A DNA stretch of 55,979 bases from CAG-698 sp964385755 (GCA_964385755.1 CAYLPZ010000015.1:1-55979); one strand, 5' to 3'; positions 33,585 through 43,982 are shown, counted from the first letter of the stretch. A program made the numbers and translations. The notes: generated from the letters alone by a model not told the origin.

Positions 33585-34842
33585 AAGTTCCTTCTTTCTT
33601 TATTAGAACTGGTTTCCCTTGGCCTAATATAACTTCTTTCGTGATTATACACTTTGTTATATCTTTTTCCTCTGGAACATCATACATTATCTCAAGCATA
33701 ACATTTTCGATAATTGATCTTAAGCCGCGAGCACCTGTTTTTTGCATATATGCTTTTGATGCTATTTCTTTTAATGCTTCTTCATCAAATTCTAGTTCAA
33801 TATTATCCATCGCAAACATTTTCTTATATTGTTTTATAATTGCGTTTTTAGGTTCAGTTAATATATTTATTAATGCTTCTTCATTTAATACTGTTAATGG
33901 TGCAATAACAGGTAATCTACCAACAAGTTCAGGGATAATACCAAATCTTTTTATATCTTCATGATTAATCATTTTATATGCAATAGATTGATCATTTTCT
34001 AACGTTGACACAGATACTTTTTCTGTATCTGAAACAAAACCAATTATTTGCTTTCCAAATCGTTTTTTTACAATATCTAGTATTCCTTCGAATGAACCAC
34101 CACAAATAAATAATACATTAGTTGTATCAAACTGAATAAAGTCATCTAAAGGATGTTTCCTTCCACCACCTGGAGGAACATTAGCAACAGTACCTTCAAT
34201 TATTTTTAAAAGTGCTTGTTGTACTCCTTCACCAGATACATCTCGAGTTATTGAAGGGTTGTTTCCTTTTCTTCCTAATTTATCAACTTCATCAATATAA
34301 ATTATTCCTTTTTGTGCCTTTTCAACATCAAAATCAGCAGCTTGAAGCAATCTTAGTAACACATTTTCAACATCCTCACCAACATAACCTGCTTGTGTAA
34401 GTGCTGTTGCATCTGCGATTGCAAAGGGAACATCAAGAATTTTTGCTAGAGTTTTCGCAAGTAATGTCTTACCAGAACCAGTTGGACCAACTAATAGAAT
34501 ATTACTTTTTTCCAAATCAACATCACTAAGATCAACTAAGTTATTATGTATTCTTTTGTAGTGATTATATACTGCAACACTTAATACTTTTTTTGCATAT
34601 TCTTGTCCAATAACATATTCGTTTAATTTTTCATTTATTTTTTGTGGTGTAATTGTCCCATCAAACGAATAATCACTATTTATAGAAGTAGATTTATTAT
34701 TTGTGATATCTTTGATAGATTCATAAATAATTGTTGCGCACAAGTCACAGATTGCAGTTCCGTTTACACCTTGGAAAAATGTTAGGTTTTCAGGTTCCTT
34801 TGCTCCACAAAATGAACAATATTTTGCCTCGTATTCTGCCAT
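33574..34842 (-). CDS. clpX: ClpX, ATPase subunit of ClpXP
   Basis: AAA+ unfoldase that feeds substrates to ClpP. The 422-residue protein has an N-terminal C4 zinc finger (CSFCGAKEPENLTFF with CDLC), Walker A GPTGSGKT, Walker B IIYIDEVDKLGRK, pore loop GYVGEDVE, and the ClpP-docking IGF loop in RFGKQIIGFVSD, so a ClpP partner is expected elsewhere. The order tig-clpX-lon is conserved in Firmicutes. It overlaps the next gene by 11 bases. Confidence 0.98.
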   Translation of the reverse strand: MAEYEAKYCSFCGAKEPENLTFFQGVNGTAICDLCATIIYESIKDITNNKSTSINSDYSFDGTITPQKINEKLNEYVIGQEYAKKVLSVAVYNHYKRIHNNLVDLSDVDLEKSNILLVGPTGSGKTLLAKTLAKILDVPFAIADATALTQAGYVGEDVENVLLRLLQAADFDVEKAQKGIIYIDEVDKLGRKGNNPSITRDVSGEGVQQALLKIIEGTVANVPPGGGRKHPLDDFIQFDTTNVLFICGGSFEGILDIVKKRFGKQIIGFVSDTEKVSVSTLENDQSIAYKMINHEDIKRFGIIPELVGRLPVIAPLTVLNEEALINILTEPKNAIIKQYKKMFAMDNIELEFDEEALKEIASKAYMQKTGARGLRSIIENVMLEIMYDVPEEKDITKCIITKEVILGQGKPVLIKKEGTYEN

Positions 34843-34883
34843 TTTTAATCCTTTCTAAGACACGTGTTGTGTCTATTTATTTC

Positions 34884-36149
34884 TTATGCTTTAACATTTT
34901 CTAAAATTAAGTTATGAGTTTTAACTAATTTAAAATGTTTTTCTAATACATCTAGAGGATATTGAGCTTTTAACTGTTCAACATCTTGTCCTTTAGCTAG
35001 ACTTTCAAATTCTTTTTGTGATACTTTCACTTTTTCTTTCTTAGCTACTGCACCAACAACTACTTCATAATGAAGTTGTTCTTTAATTCCAGGAGTTAAT
35101 AATTCTTTATATTGTGCAACATCTTTTACTCCTTGGTATTGTAAGAACATATCTAGTGGAATACCATAAGCCTTAGCTGTTTCTTCTAGTTGTTTTACTC
35201 TTCCTTCAACGCGTTCTTCAACCATTACATCTGGAATAACAACTGGGTTTGCTTCTAATAATTTCTTAAATACTTCATCAACAAATTTGTTGTTTGCAGC
35301 CTCTTCTTTTTCTTTTTGAAGATTATTCTTTAGATATTCTTTCCACTCTTCAACAGTTTTAACCTCTTGGATTTCTAAGCCGGAAACAAATTCATCATTT
35401 AATTCTGGTTTAACAAGTTTCTTAACTTCATGAACAGTAACTTTGAAATCTGCTGGTTTTCCTGCTAAATCTTTTGCATGATATTCTTCAGGGAAAGTAA
35501 CTTTAACAACTTTTTCTTCTCCTGCTTTCATACCTAACATTTGATCTTCAAATCCAGGAATAAATTGTCCTGAACCAATCTCTAAAGAATAATTTTCAGC
35601 TTTTCCACCTTCAAATTCAACACCATCAACGCTTCCTAAGAAATCAAATACTGCAGTATATCCTTTTTCAATTGCATCTTCAGTAACTTCTAAATCACCA
35701 TGTTGAGCTAGTAATCTTTCAACTTCATTTTCTAAATCTTCTTTAGTTACTACTGCTTCTTCTTTTTGACATTCAATTCCATAATAATCTTTTACATCAA
35801 CTTCAGGATATACATAAACAGTAGCTTTATAGCCCCATTCACCTTCTTTTAAGTTATCTAAAACATCAATTTCAGGCATTGAAACTACATCTAGTTTTTT
35901 GCTTTGAACTACTTCTGGATAAGAAGTATTAATTAATTCATCAATTGTATTATATTTAACACGTTGATCACCAAAATGACTTAAATACATTTTGCGTGGA
36001 ACTTTTCCTTTACGGAAACCTTTTAATTCTGCTTGTGCTAATTCTTTTTCAAGTTGTTTTTCAAATTCCGCATCGAATTCTTCTTTTGTAAATACAACGC
36101 TTAATTCTACTTTACTTAATTCTGCTTGTTTGTTAACTTTTACTTTCAT
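34884..36149 (-). CDS. tig: Trigger factor
   Basis: Ribosome-associated chaperone and peptidyl-prolyl isomerase. The 421-residue protein has the ribosome-binding loop GFRKGKVPRKMY (about 42-53), the FKBP-type PPIase domain (FIPGFEDQMLGMKAGEEKVV near 195) and the C-terminal helical arms. Length is normal. It sits 14 bases after the M3 peptidase gene and 41 before clpX, so one operon is likely. Confidence 0.97.
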   Translation of the reverse strand: MKVKVNKQAELSKVELSVVFTKEEFDAEFEKQLEKELAQAELKGFRKGKVPRKMYLSHFGDQRVKYNTIDELINTSYPEVVQSKKLDVVSMPEIDVLDNLKEGEWGYKATVYVYPEVDVKDYYGIECQKEEAVVTKEDLENEVERLLAQHGDLEVTEDAIEKGYTAVFDFLGSVDGVEFEGGKAENYSLEIGSGQFIPGFEDQMLGMKAGEEKVVKVTFPEEYHAKDLAGKPADFKVTVHEVKKLVKPELNDEFVSGLEIQEVKTVEEWKEYLKNNLQKEKEEAANNKFVDEVFKKLLEANPVVIPDVMVEERVEGRVKQLEETAKAYGIPLDMFLQYQGVKDVAQYKELLTPGIKEQLHYEVVVGAVAKKEKVKVSQKEFESLAKGQDVEQLKAQYPLDVLEKHFKLVKTHNLILENVKA

Positions 36150-36163
36150 TTTTCTTCTCCCTA

Positions 36164-38398
36164 TTATTTTATATATATTTTTGTTGCTATCTTATTTAAT
36201 TCTTCGATCTGTTTAGTTTCTAATCCAATTTCACAAACTAAATTAATCATCTCAAAGAAACATATTTTTATTTCTTCTTCTAAATCTTCTTTATTTGCTT
36301 TAAATAGATAAGTTGGTAAATTTATAACAAATAATATTAAGCACAAAAGTACTTGTTCATCTTCTTTAGCGTTCTTTATTTGGAAATAACTTGCTTCTTT
36401 TTCATATATGAAACTATACTTTTCTCTTAAGTATTTTGTATTAATACAAATGTTACTCAGTTCAAATATATTTTTGCTTTTTATTGCATTAATTATTCTA
36501 TGTTTTAAAATAATATTTGAATTTATATCATTGTTTGCTAATTCATTTAATAGCTTATTAAGATTGTCATCTTCATCTTTTTCAAAATATTCTTGAGTTT
36601 GCAATTCTAAGGCCTTAACATTAGAATTGTTTATATCATAATGAATTGTATCTTCATCATTTATACGCTTTTTAACACAATCTATTTTTGATATATCAAA
36701 TCCATCAAGACATTTTTTAAGCTTATTTGAAACTTCTTCTACTGTTCCTTCGATAAAAGGATTTTTTAGATTGCCTAAAGAAACAATTTCTAAAAATGTT
36801 TTACTGCCACCAACTTTACATATTCTCTTATAATCTTCCCAAGCTTCTTTTGGATTATCTAAACTTTTCAAATAAAATTGATGAGCACAGTTTTGTGCTA
36901 AAGTATAATCAATATAATAGAATGGTGAAGTGAAGATATGTCCTTGACGATACCACCAAGCTCCTTTATTTAATAAATCATTATCATATACTTTATATGG
37001 CATATAGAGTTTTTCAAGTTTACGCCACGTAGCTTTTCTTTCTTCTTTTGTCATCTCAACGTTTTTATATACTTCATGTTGAAAGTGATCAACTAATGCG
37101 CCATAAGGAAGGAAGGTAATTGTTCCCTTCATATGTTCAAACCTATATTTCTCTTCGTTTTCTTTGAAGAACTTATTTAAGTAAGGATAACAGAAGAATT
37201 CCATACTCATTGAATGTATCTCTGCCGCATCCATTGTTGGGAATGTATATTCACAAAACGAAAAGTTTCTACTAGAGTAATCTTGGAACGCATGACCAAA
37301 CTCATGTGTTAACACTTCAATATCATCGCTTGTACCATTAAAGTTTGCGAAGACAAATGGACATTTAAAACTAAATAATGATGTACAATAACCGCCACTT
37401 TGTTTTCCTTTTTTTGTTTCTAAATCAAATAAATTTCTATCAAACATATAGTTTATAAACTCATTTGTTTCCTCGTCCATTTGACTATACATTTCTTTTG
37501 CGTTAGTTACTTTATATGCTGCATCGCCAATTGGTATAGGACTGCCTGTCTTAAACGATATACTCATATCATAATTACGATAATCTTTTATATCTATACC
37601 AATATTATTTGCAATTTTTTGATATATGTTCTCGCAAAGTGGTGTAACATACTTTGCTATTTCCATGCGATATCCTTCAACTTCTTTTTCTGAATAATCA
37701 GTTCTACCTAAGCGAAGATAGGCAACTTCAATGAAGTTATCATAACCAAGTTTCTTAGCAAGCTTTGTACGAACTTTTATCATTTCATCATATATCTGAT
37801 CGAACTCTTCTTCATGCTCTTGATAGAAACCACAAATAGCATCATTAGCTTTCTTTCTAATGCTTCTGTCTTGATTAATCATATATGCACCTAATTGCGA
37901 TAGATTTAATGTTTTCCCATCAAAAGGTATTTGCGCAGAAGCAATTAGTTTATCATATTTACTTTGTAACTTAGATTCTTCTTGAAGTTCAGGAATAATT
38001 TCTTTTGAAAATGTTTTTAAACTTACTTCAATAATATCAAATAATCTTTTTCCATATTTTTCTTCAAGTTTTTCTCTGAATGAACAATTGTATATTGCTT
38101 TTAAATAGCGATTATTTTGTTCATCAAAAAGTGGAATATTTTCATCCATAAAATCATTTTCTTTTTCATAGAATTCATCAAGAGTATTAATTGAATATCT
38201 AATGGAAACAAGTGTTATCATCGTAAAGACTTGATCTCTTTTTTTATTATAAGATTCTATTTCATTTACTAATACCGAAAAATCTTTTTCCTTTTCCAAA
38301 GATTCACAAATTTCATCTGTTTCTTTAGTAAACTTTTCTAGATTTGGTCTTTCATATATGAAATTTTCAAATCGTTCCTGTTTTATATTTTTTTCCAT
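36164..38398 (-). CDS. M3-family oligoendopeptidase with C-terminal extension
   Basis: Zinc metallopeptidase of the PepF-like M3B group. Catalytic motif HEFGHAFQDY (HExxH, about residue 365) and the downstream Glu in MDAAEIHSMSMEFF are present, as is the substrate-side GAWWYRQGHIF region. The conventional M3 domain ends near residue 570 (GSKTFLEIVSLGNLKNPF). A further 170 or so residues follow that I cannot assign: acidic, helical, with an Asp/Asn-rich linker and a hydrophobic LLCLILFVINLPTYLF. The whole is 744 residues against the usual 560-600. First gene of the operon with tig-clpX-lon, which suggests peptide clearance downstream of proteolysis. Confidence 0.9.
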   Translation of the reverse strand: MEKNIKQERFENFIYERPNLEKFTKETDEICESLEKEKDFSVLVNEIESYNKKRDQVFTMITLVSIRYSINTLDEFYEKENDFMDENIPLFDEQNNRYLKAIYNCSFREKLEEKYGKRLFDIIEVSLKTFSKEIIPELQEESKLQSKYDKLIASAQIPFDGKTLNLSQLGAYMINQDRSIRKKANDAICGFYQEHEEEFDQIYDEMIKVRTKLAKKLGYDNFIEVAYLRLGRTDYSEKEVEGYRMEIAKYVTPLCENIYQKIANNIGIDIKDYRNYDMSISFKTGSPIPIGDAAYKVTNAKEMYSQMDEETNEFINYMFDRNLFDLETKKGKQSGGYCTSLFSFKCPFVFANFNGTSDDIEVLTHEFGHAFQDYSSRNFSFCEYTFPTMDAAEIHSMSMEFFCYPYLNKFFKENEEKYRFEHMKGTITFLPYGALVDHFQHEVYKNVEMTKEERKATWRKLEKLYMPYKVYDNDLLNKGAWWYRQGHIFTSPFYYIDYTLAQNCAHQFYLKSLDNPKEAWEDYKRICKVGGSKTFLEIVSLGNLKNPFIEGTVEEVSNKLKKCLDGFDISKIDCVKKRINDEDTIHYDINNSNVKALELQTQEYFEKDEDDNLNKLLNELANNDINSNIILKHRIINAIKSKNIFELSNICINTKYLREKYSFIYEKEASYFQIKNAKEDEQVLLCLILFVINLPTYLFKANKEDLEEEIKICFFEMINLVCEIGLETKQIEELNKIATKIYIK

Positions 38399-38407
38399 CG
38401 TTACACC

Positions 38408-38488
38408 TCACAATTAATGTGAATTTATTAAGCAAATGTTTATTTCGTATGCTTTGCATATTATATCACATTTTTAAAAATATTTAAA
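38408..38488 (-). promoter_or_regulatory. Promoter of the pepF-tig-clpX-lon operon
   Basis: -10 TATAAT (38465-38460) with TGTG just before it and a weak -35 TTTAAA (38488-38483) at 17 bases. A TCACA-N5-TGTGA inverted repeat (38408-38422) lies in the leader next to the ribosome-binding site. I see no CIRCE or CtsR box. Confidence 0.55.
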
Positions 38489-38530
38489 TATATTTTTTTA
38501 GTTATGTCATTTTAATGAATTTATGTAATA

Positions 38531-39811
38531 TTAATTATCAAATTTATTAATCATTGCAACTAACGCTCTAAAGAAGCTATCCCCAATTTGTAAATAGCCG
38601 TTCATACTAGGATGAATACCATTTACACCTATTCTTTCTTTATAATCACTATTTCTTAAATTAACATTTTCATCTTTTGTATAATAATTATACTCACAAT
38701 CAAACTGTCCTTTTGTGTCGAAATATAGCATATAATTGTTATATTTTTCATTAAGAGCTTTATTTTCTAAAAATTCATTATAATTTAGTTGTGTGACTGT
38801 TTCGCCATACCAATCATAATAGTACCCTTTAGCTCCATAACAAGCTGTGATACCGCCGTTTGGGCATGGTGGTTGGATTCCTAGAATACCTATTTTCACA
38901 TCAGGAAAAGCCTTTCTTAAGGCATCAAAAATAATAGATGAATTTATATCATGTACTGTAAAATCATTATTATATGGTACTGCTTGTCCATTCCATGTAA
39001 GAAGGAAAAATACATAATCCGGCTTAGGAAAATTATTCTCTGTAATGTAATAATTAAAATCTATCTGTTTTGTTAGCTTGTTTATAAATGGATTACCCTC
39101 ACTATATTCATAGGTAATTGGAATAATATCAGAGGGATGTTTACACTCAGTTACTAATTTAAAATTTCCTATTATTTCAGGATTTACAGAAGTGTTTTTT
39201 TCTCCTCTTTTAAACTTTAATCGACCACTTTCTATTGTTTCAAGAATCCAAAGTTTTCCATTGTTTTCCCAAGTACTATGTTGATCAAAATCATCTTTAT
39301 CATGGTCACAATTTACCCATACAGATGATGTTTGGCTTTTATTATACTCAGAAGCAAAAGTTGCCCATTGCCATCCACCATAGCCTTCATATCCTACTTC
39401 TTCTTTTTTCATTTTTCCAATAAAGTTAAGCATATTAGGATATACTTCATTATATTTACTATATCCAACATAAGGCCATACTCCATTTACTGTAAGACTA
39501 TCACCAACACATAAAATGTTTAGTTTCTTATTAGGTTTTTTAATATTGTTTACAACTAATGTGGTTTTTGCCTCGTCTATTATTTCTTCTTCATCATTAT
39601 AAAGTCTTAGAATTAATTCATACTCTCCTACTTCATTTTCTTTTGGTGTATACATAAAATATCGATTATATGTGTACCCCTTCTCACATGTTGCAATAAC
39701 ATAATAATCATTTAGTTTAAATGTCTTTATTACACTACGATAAAAAAGTTGAAAGCAATCACCAACAACTAAATAGTATTTTTTGCTTAAGAATATTTTT
39801 TTATTATCCAT
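38531..39811 (-). CDS. SGNH/GDSL-family hydrolase
   Basis: 426-residue protein. An N-terminal beta-sandwich-like part of about 100 residues precedes the SGNH hydrolase domain, whose block I is LNILCVGDSLTVNG (Ser nucleophile in GDSL). An Asn appears in the TWNGQAVPYNND area and the terminal catalytic pair may be in NGIHPSMNGYLQIGD. Such enzymes deacylate carbohydrates or lipids. No signal peptide is visible, so it would act in the cytosol. Encoded 8 bases after the serine dehydratase, probably cotranscribed, though no metabolic link is evident. Confidence 0.82.
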   Translation of the reverse strand: MDNKKIFLSKKYYLVVGDCFQLFYRSVIKTFKLNDYYVIATCEKGYTYNRYFMYTPKENEVGEYELILRLYNDEEEIIDEAKTTLVVNNIKKPNKKLNILCVGDSLTVNGVWPYVGYSKYNEVYPNMLNFIGKMKKEEVGYEGYGGWQWATFASEYNKSQTSSVWVNCDHDKDDFDQHSTWENNGKLWILETIESGRLKFKRGEKNTSVNPEIIGNFKLVTECKHPSDIIPITYEYSEGNPFINKLTKQIDFNYYITENNFPKPDYVFFLLTWNGQAVPYNNDFTVHDINSSIIFDALRKAFPDVKIGILGIQPPCPNGGITACYGAKGYYYDWYGETVTQLNYNEFLENKALNEKYNNYMLYFDTKGQFDCEYNYYTKDENVNLRNSDYKERIGVNGIHPSMNGYLQIGDSFFRALVAMINKFDN

Positions 39812-39819
39812 AAATTATG

Positions 39820-41010
39820 TTAGCATTTATATATTTTTGCTAATCCTCCAATTGATGTTTCACGATATTTATCTTTTAAATCTTTACCTGTTTCATTCAT
39901 CACTTTTATGACTTCATCAAAAGAAATGTAATGTTTTCCGTTTGTTAGAATTGCGTAATTATAACTATTGTAAGCAAACATTGAGGCAATTGCATTACGC
40001 TCTATACAAGGTATCTGTACTAATCCATCAACCGGGTCACAAGTCATTCCTAAGTGATGTTCTAATGCTATTTCACTAACATATTCAATATAATCTTCAT
40101 TATATCCTTTTAAGTTACAAATCATTCCAGCAGCAGCTGCACAAGCAACACCAACTTCTCCTTGGCATCCAACCTCTGCACCTGATATCGACGCATTACT
40201 CCTTACAATGTTACAAATTATCCCCGCAATTTCTAAACAATCGATCATTTCTTCTTTCGAAATATTATTATATATTTTCTCTGAAAATAATATGCCTGGA
40301 ATTATTCCACTACTACCACAAGTTGGGGCAGTTACTATTAATCCTCCGCTAGCATTTTCTTCACATGTTGCTAGGGTAAGAGCATATAATAGAGTTTGAA
40401 AGTTGTTTGTTTTTTGATATTCATCATAAAACTTATGTGCTTTTCTCTCAAGTTTTAATGAACCAGGAATTACAGTTTTAGTAATTAATCCCTTTTTAAT
40501 AGTATCTTCCATTGCATCAACAATTGTTGATAGATATTCTCTTATATCTTTTCCTTCAAAATATTCAACATAATCTACTAAAGTCATTTTGTTTTCTTTT
40601 ATGTAACTATTAATTTCTTTAAAGCTTTTATGAGGATAAACATCAACTCTACTTTCCCTCCTAGGTTCATTTAGTTTCTTAAGCATACCTCCACCAACGG
40701 AGAAACAAAGATACTCATCGATTAGTTTACCATCTTTATAAGCCATAAACTTCATGCCATTTGGGTGATAATCATAATTTACCTCTGGCATAAATTTAAT
40801 TGTTGTTCTTTCACTTCCTAAAATATCTAAAATTGATTTATCAGTTAAATGACCTTTACCAGTTAATGCTAAAGATCCATATAGTTCAACGACAAATCTT
40901 TCTGCAGTTATATTTTTTCTTAAGAATTTTTCACTAGCGTAGCATGGGCCCATTGTATGAGAACTTGATGGTCCATGGCCTATTTTAAATACTGTTTTTA
41001 TCGATTCCAT
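39820..41010 (-). CDS. sdaA: L-serine dehydratase, iron-sulfur type, single chain
   Basis: Deaminates L-serine to pyruvate and ammonia with a [4Fe-4S] cluster. The 396-residue chain has the beta domain (GHGPSSSHTMGPCYASEKF at the start) fused to the alpha domain (ENASGGLIVTAPTCGSSG, SGAEVGCQGEVGVACAAAAG, LGMTCDPVDGLVQIPCIERN) carrying the cluster cysteines. Most Firmicutes encode these as separate sdaAB/sdaAA genes, so the fused form is notable, and it is shorter than E. coli SdaA (about 454). It has its own promoter. Confidence 0.95.
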   Translation of the reverse strand: MESIKTVFKIGHGPSSSHTMGPCYASEKFLRKNITAERFVVELYGSLALTGKGHLTDKSILDILGSERTTIKFMPEVNYDYHPNGMKFMAYKDGKLIDEYLCFSVGGGMLKKLNEPRRESRVDVYPHKSFKEINSYIKENKMTLVDYVEYFEGKDIREYLSTIVDAMEDTIKKGLITKTVIPGSLKLERKAHKFYDEYQKTNNFQTLLYALTLATCEENASGGLIVTAPTCGSSGIIPGILFSEKIYNNISKEEMIDCLEIAGIICNIVRSNASISGAEVGCQGEVGVACAAAAGMICNLKGYNEDYIEYVSEIALEHHLGMTCDPVDGLVQIPCIERNAIASMFAYNSYNYAILTNGKHYISFDEVIKVMNETGKDLKDKYRETSIGGLAKIYKC

Positions 41011-41039
41011 TATTATTTTCCTTTTTATATTATATTTTT

Positions 41040-41068
41040 ATTATAACATTAATATCGATAAATGTAAA
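41040..41068 (-). promoter_or_regulatory. Promoter of sdaA
   Basis: -35 TTTACA (41068-41063), 17-base spacer, -10 TATAAT (41045-41040). Confidence 0.75.
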
Positions 41069-41147
41069 CTTATTAAAAAATAGATAGATTATGTACATTT
41101 ATTTTGATACTTTTTAAAATAAAGTGTGGCAAAGATTATTATAAAAA

Positions 41148-41174
41148 GACTACCAAATTTATTCTTTGGCAGTC
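41148..41174 (-). terminator. Terminator after the P-type ATPase gene
   Basis: GACTGCCAAA/TTTGGTAGTC stem followed by TTTTTA on the minus strand. Confidence 0.85.
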
Positions 41175-41183
41175 TATTAATTA

Positions 41184-43787
41184 TTATTTATTAGATATTC
41201 TATTAATTAACTTTACAATCTCCATTACTATTACTGTTACAAAACCAAGGCCAATTGCGATTAGTAAATATGTAATATTTAAACTTGTTAGTTTGAAAAT
41301 TGAATCATGAACAAATGGTGTATACATGACTACAAATTGTAACACTGCACCGATAATAAATGCCAAATTTAATGTTTTATTATTAAATGTTTCTTTTGAA
41401 AAAATTGTATGATCACTTTTAACATTAAATGCATGGAATAATTGACAGAATGATAATGTTACAAATGCCATTGTTTGTCCAGCCATATGACCTAATTTTA
41501 GTGAACCAATAATATAAGAAACTAGTGTTAATAATCCAATCATTACTCCTTCTAAAGCAATATGAATTCCAAGTTTATTTGCAAAGAATCCTTCACTATT
41601 TGGTCTAGGCTTTCTTTTCATTACATCAGCATCTGGTTTTTCCATTCCTAATCCAAAAGCAGGTAGTGAGTCAGTTATTAAATTAATCCATAGTAAGTGA
41701 ATTGGTGATAATGGAGTTTGTAAAGCTAGATTAGTTGTTACAGCGATAAGCGAAGCTAAAAAAATTGTTAATACTTCACCAATATTACTTGAAAGTAAGT
41801 ATTTTACACATTTTTTAACATTGTCATAAATTCCTCTTCCTTGTTTTACTGCGGAAATAATTGTTGCAAAGTTATCATCTACTAAAATCATTGAAGCAGC
41901 TTCTTTCGCAACATCTGTTCCTGTGATTCCCATTGCACAACCGATGTCAGAAGTCTTTAAAGCAGGAGAGTCATTTACACCATCCCCAGTCATAGCAACA
42001 ATTTTACCTTTCTTTTGCCAACTTTTTACAATTCTAACTTTATCTTCTGGTGCAACTCTTGCATAGACGCAATATTCTTCAATATGTTCATCTAAATATT
42101 CATCAGATAGTTTTGAAAGTTCATCTGAAGATATAGCTTTCATACCTTCTTCCATTATTCCTAAATCTTTTGCAATTGCTTCTGCTGTTACTTTATGATC
42201 ACCAGTGATCATAATTGTGCGAATTCCAGCTTTTTTAGCTTCATAAATTGCATCTTTTACTTCTGGTCTAGATGGATCGATCATACCAACAAGTCCAATA
42301 AACTCAAGATTCTTTTCAATTGATTCATCGACTACTTTAGGCATATTATCATAAATACGAATACCTAAACCTAATACACGCAACGCTCTTACTGCCATAT
42401 TATTATTAACATCTAATACATGTGATAGTTTATCAAAATTAATACTATTTTTGATAATGATATCAGGAGCACCTTTAGTTATTTGCAAATACTTACCATT
42501 CATTTTAACAATAACAGTCATTAATTTACGATCTGAATCAAATGGTACATCAGCAACACGTTCTATTGTTGATATATCCATTCCTTTTTTGTTATTCAAA
42601 TCTATTAAAGCAGTTTCAGTTGGATCACCAATACGTTCTTCAACACCATCAACTATACTTACTTTTGCGTCACAGCATAAAGCAAAGTACGCAACTAAAT
42701 TTATATCATTTTCATCTAAAGCTTCAGTTTTTCTTATTTTTTGATTTGCTTCATTATACACTTCAACAACTGTCATTTTGTTTTGAGTAAGTGTACCAGT
42801 CTTATCTGAACATACTACAGATGTACAGCCTAGTGTCTCGACTGCAGGAAGGCGCTTAACGATTGCATTACGTTTACTCATCTCATTAACGCCAAGAGCT
42901 AGTACTATTGTTACAACAGTTGCTAGGCCCTCAGGTATTGCGGCAACGGCTAAAGCAACAGCTGTTTTAAATGAATCTAAAGCATTATGTGTTGAAATAT
43001 ATTGTAAGGCAAAAACTACAACACAAATAACAATACATAAAATTCCAATTACTTTACTTACTTGATTGAGTTTATTTTGTAGTGGTGTTTTTTGTACCTC
43101 AGTATCTGTAAGCATTCCCGCAATCTTTCCGATTTCCGTGTTCATACCAGTATCAACTACTACTGCTTTTCCTCTACCTTTAGTTACAAAAGTAGATGAA
43201 AAGATCATATTTTTCATATCACCTAAAGCAACATCTTCCTTTTCAATCACTTCATTATTTTTAGTTACCGGAACACTTTCACCAGTTAAGGCTGACTCAT
43301 CTATTTGCAAGGATGAATATTCAATTATTCTACTATCAGCGGAAACATAATCACCTGCTTCAAATAAAATAATATCCCCCGGTACTAAATCTTTTGACTT
43401 AATTTGTATAGGACTTCCATCTCTAATTACTTTGCAAAGTGGAGTTGACATTTTCTCTAGTGCTTCTAAGCTTTTCTCTGCTCTACTTTCTTGTACAACG
43501 CCAATAATTGCATTTATAGTAATTACAATGAAAATAATTAAGCTATCAACCCATTCTTTTGGATCAATTATGATTGAAACCACTGCCGCAATTATTAAAA
43601 TAATAATCATCAAATCTGTAAATTGTAATAAAAACTTAACAATTAAGCTTTGTTTCTTCTTTGCTTTAAGTTCATTTTTACCATACTTAAGTGTGTTCTC
43701 TTCTACTTGTTTACTAGATAAACCTTTTTGAGCATCACTATCGTATTCTTTTATAACACTTTCAAAACTTTTATTAAATGCTTTCAT
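41184..43787 (-). CDS. P2-type cation ATPase, probable Mn2+/Ca2+ exporter
   Basis: 867-residue membrane pump. It has phosphorylation motif CSDKTGTLTQNKM (about residue 326), the TGES actuator motif in DESALTGESVPVTKN, TGDGVNDSPALKTSDIG and the PEGL motif in helix 4 (VAAIPEGLATVV), typical of Ca2+-type (P2A) ATPases, and about ten membrane helices. I start it at ATG 43787, 6 bases after GGAGG, rather than the in-frame TTG 12 bases earlier. A yybP-ykoY manganese riboswitch directly precedes it and mntP lies upstream, so Mn2+ export is more likely than Ca2+. B. subtilis YoaB-like pumps are controlled the same way. Confidence 0.93.
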   Translation of the reverse strand: MKAFNKSFESVIKEYDSDAQKGLSSKQVEENTLKYGKNELKAKKKQSLIVKFLLQFTDLMIIILIIAAVVSIIIDPKEWVDSLIIFIVITINAIIGVVQESRAEKSLEALEKMSTPLCKVIRDGSPIQIKSKDLVPGDIILFEAGDYVSADSRIIEYSSLQIDESALTGESVPVTKNNEVIEKEDVALGDMKNMIFSSTFVTKGRGKAVVVDTGMNTEIGKIAGMLTDTEVQKTPLQNKLNQVSKVIGILCIVICVVVFALQYISTHNALDSFKTAVALAVAAIPEGLATVVTIVLALGVNEMSKRNAIVKRLPAVETLGCTSVVCSDKTGTLTQNKMTVVEVYNEANQKIRKTEALDENDINLVAYFALCCDAKVSIVDGVEERIGDPTETALIDLNNKKGMDISTIERVADVPFDSDRKLMTVIVKMNGKYLQITKGAPDIIIKNSINFDKLSHVLDVNNNMAVRALRVLGLGIRIYDNMPKVVDESIEKNLEFIGLVGMIDPSRPEVKDAIYEAKKAGIRTIMITGDHKVTAEAIAKDLGIMEEGMKAISSDELSKLSDEYLDEHIEEYCVYARVAPEDKVRIVKSWQKKGKIVAMTGDGVNDSPALKTSDIGCAMGITGTDVAKEAASMILVDDNFATIISAVKQGRGIYDNVKKCVKYLLSSNIGEVLTIFLASLIAVTTNLALQTPLSPIHLLWINLITDSLPAFGLGMEKPDADVMKRKPRPNSEGFFANKLGIHIALEGVMIGLLTLVSYIIGSLKLGHMAGQTMAFVTLSFCQLFHAFNVKSDHTIFSKETFNNKTLNLAFIIGAVLQFVVMYTPFVHDSIFKLTSLNITYLLIAIGLGFVTVIVMEIVKLINRISNK

Positions 43788-43805
43788 TTTTACCTCCAAG
43801 TATTA

Positions 43806-43946
43806 AATAAAAAACCCTTACCAAATACCATAAATAATGTATTTGATAAAGGTCTTGCATTTCCATTTATGGCGTTATATCCGGGCCTCTTGACCGTACT
43901 GACGAACATAACACGCTAAGATTAGCGTAGCTACTCCCCTTTGTTT
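43806..43946 (-). ncRNA. yybP-ykoY manganese riboswitch
   Basis: The RNA strand shows the conserved 5' AAAGGGGAGTAGCTAC, an internal GTCAGTACGG, CCGGATATAACGCC and GCAAGACC elements of this family, which binds Mn2+ at a junction between two stacked legs. The last part can form a strong terminator (CCTTTATCAAATAC/GTATTTGGTAAGG, about 43808-43853, then TTTTTT) that competes with the 3' side of the aptamer. Mn2+ binding should therefore allow read-through into the P-type ATPase. Confidence 0.93.
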
Positions 43947-43953
43947 ATAATTT

Positions 43954-43982
43954 ATTGTACCATATTCTTTATCTTATATCAA
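43954..43982 (-). promoter_or_regulatory. Promoter of the riboswitch-ATPase unit
   Basis: -35 TTGATA (43982-43977), 17-base spacer, -10 TACAAT (43959-43954). The interval 43983-44081 holds nothing else I can support. Confidence 0.75.
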
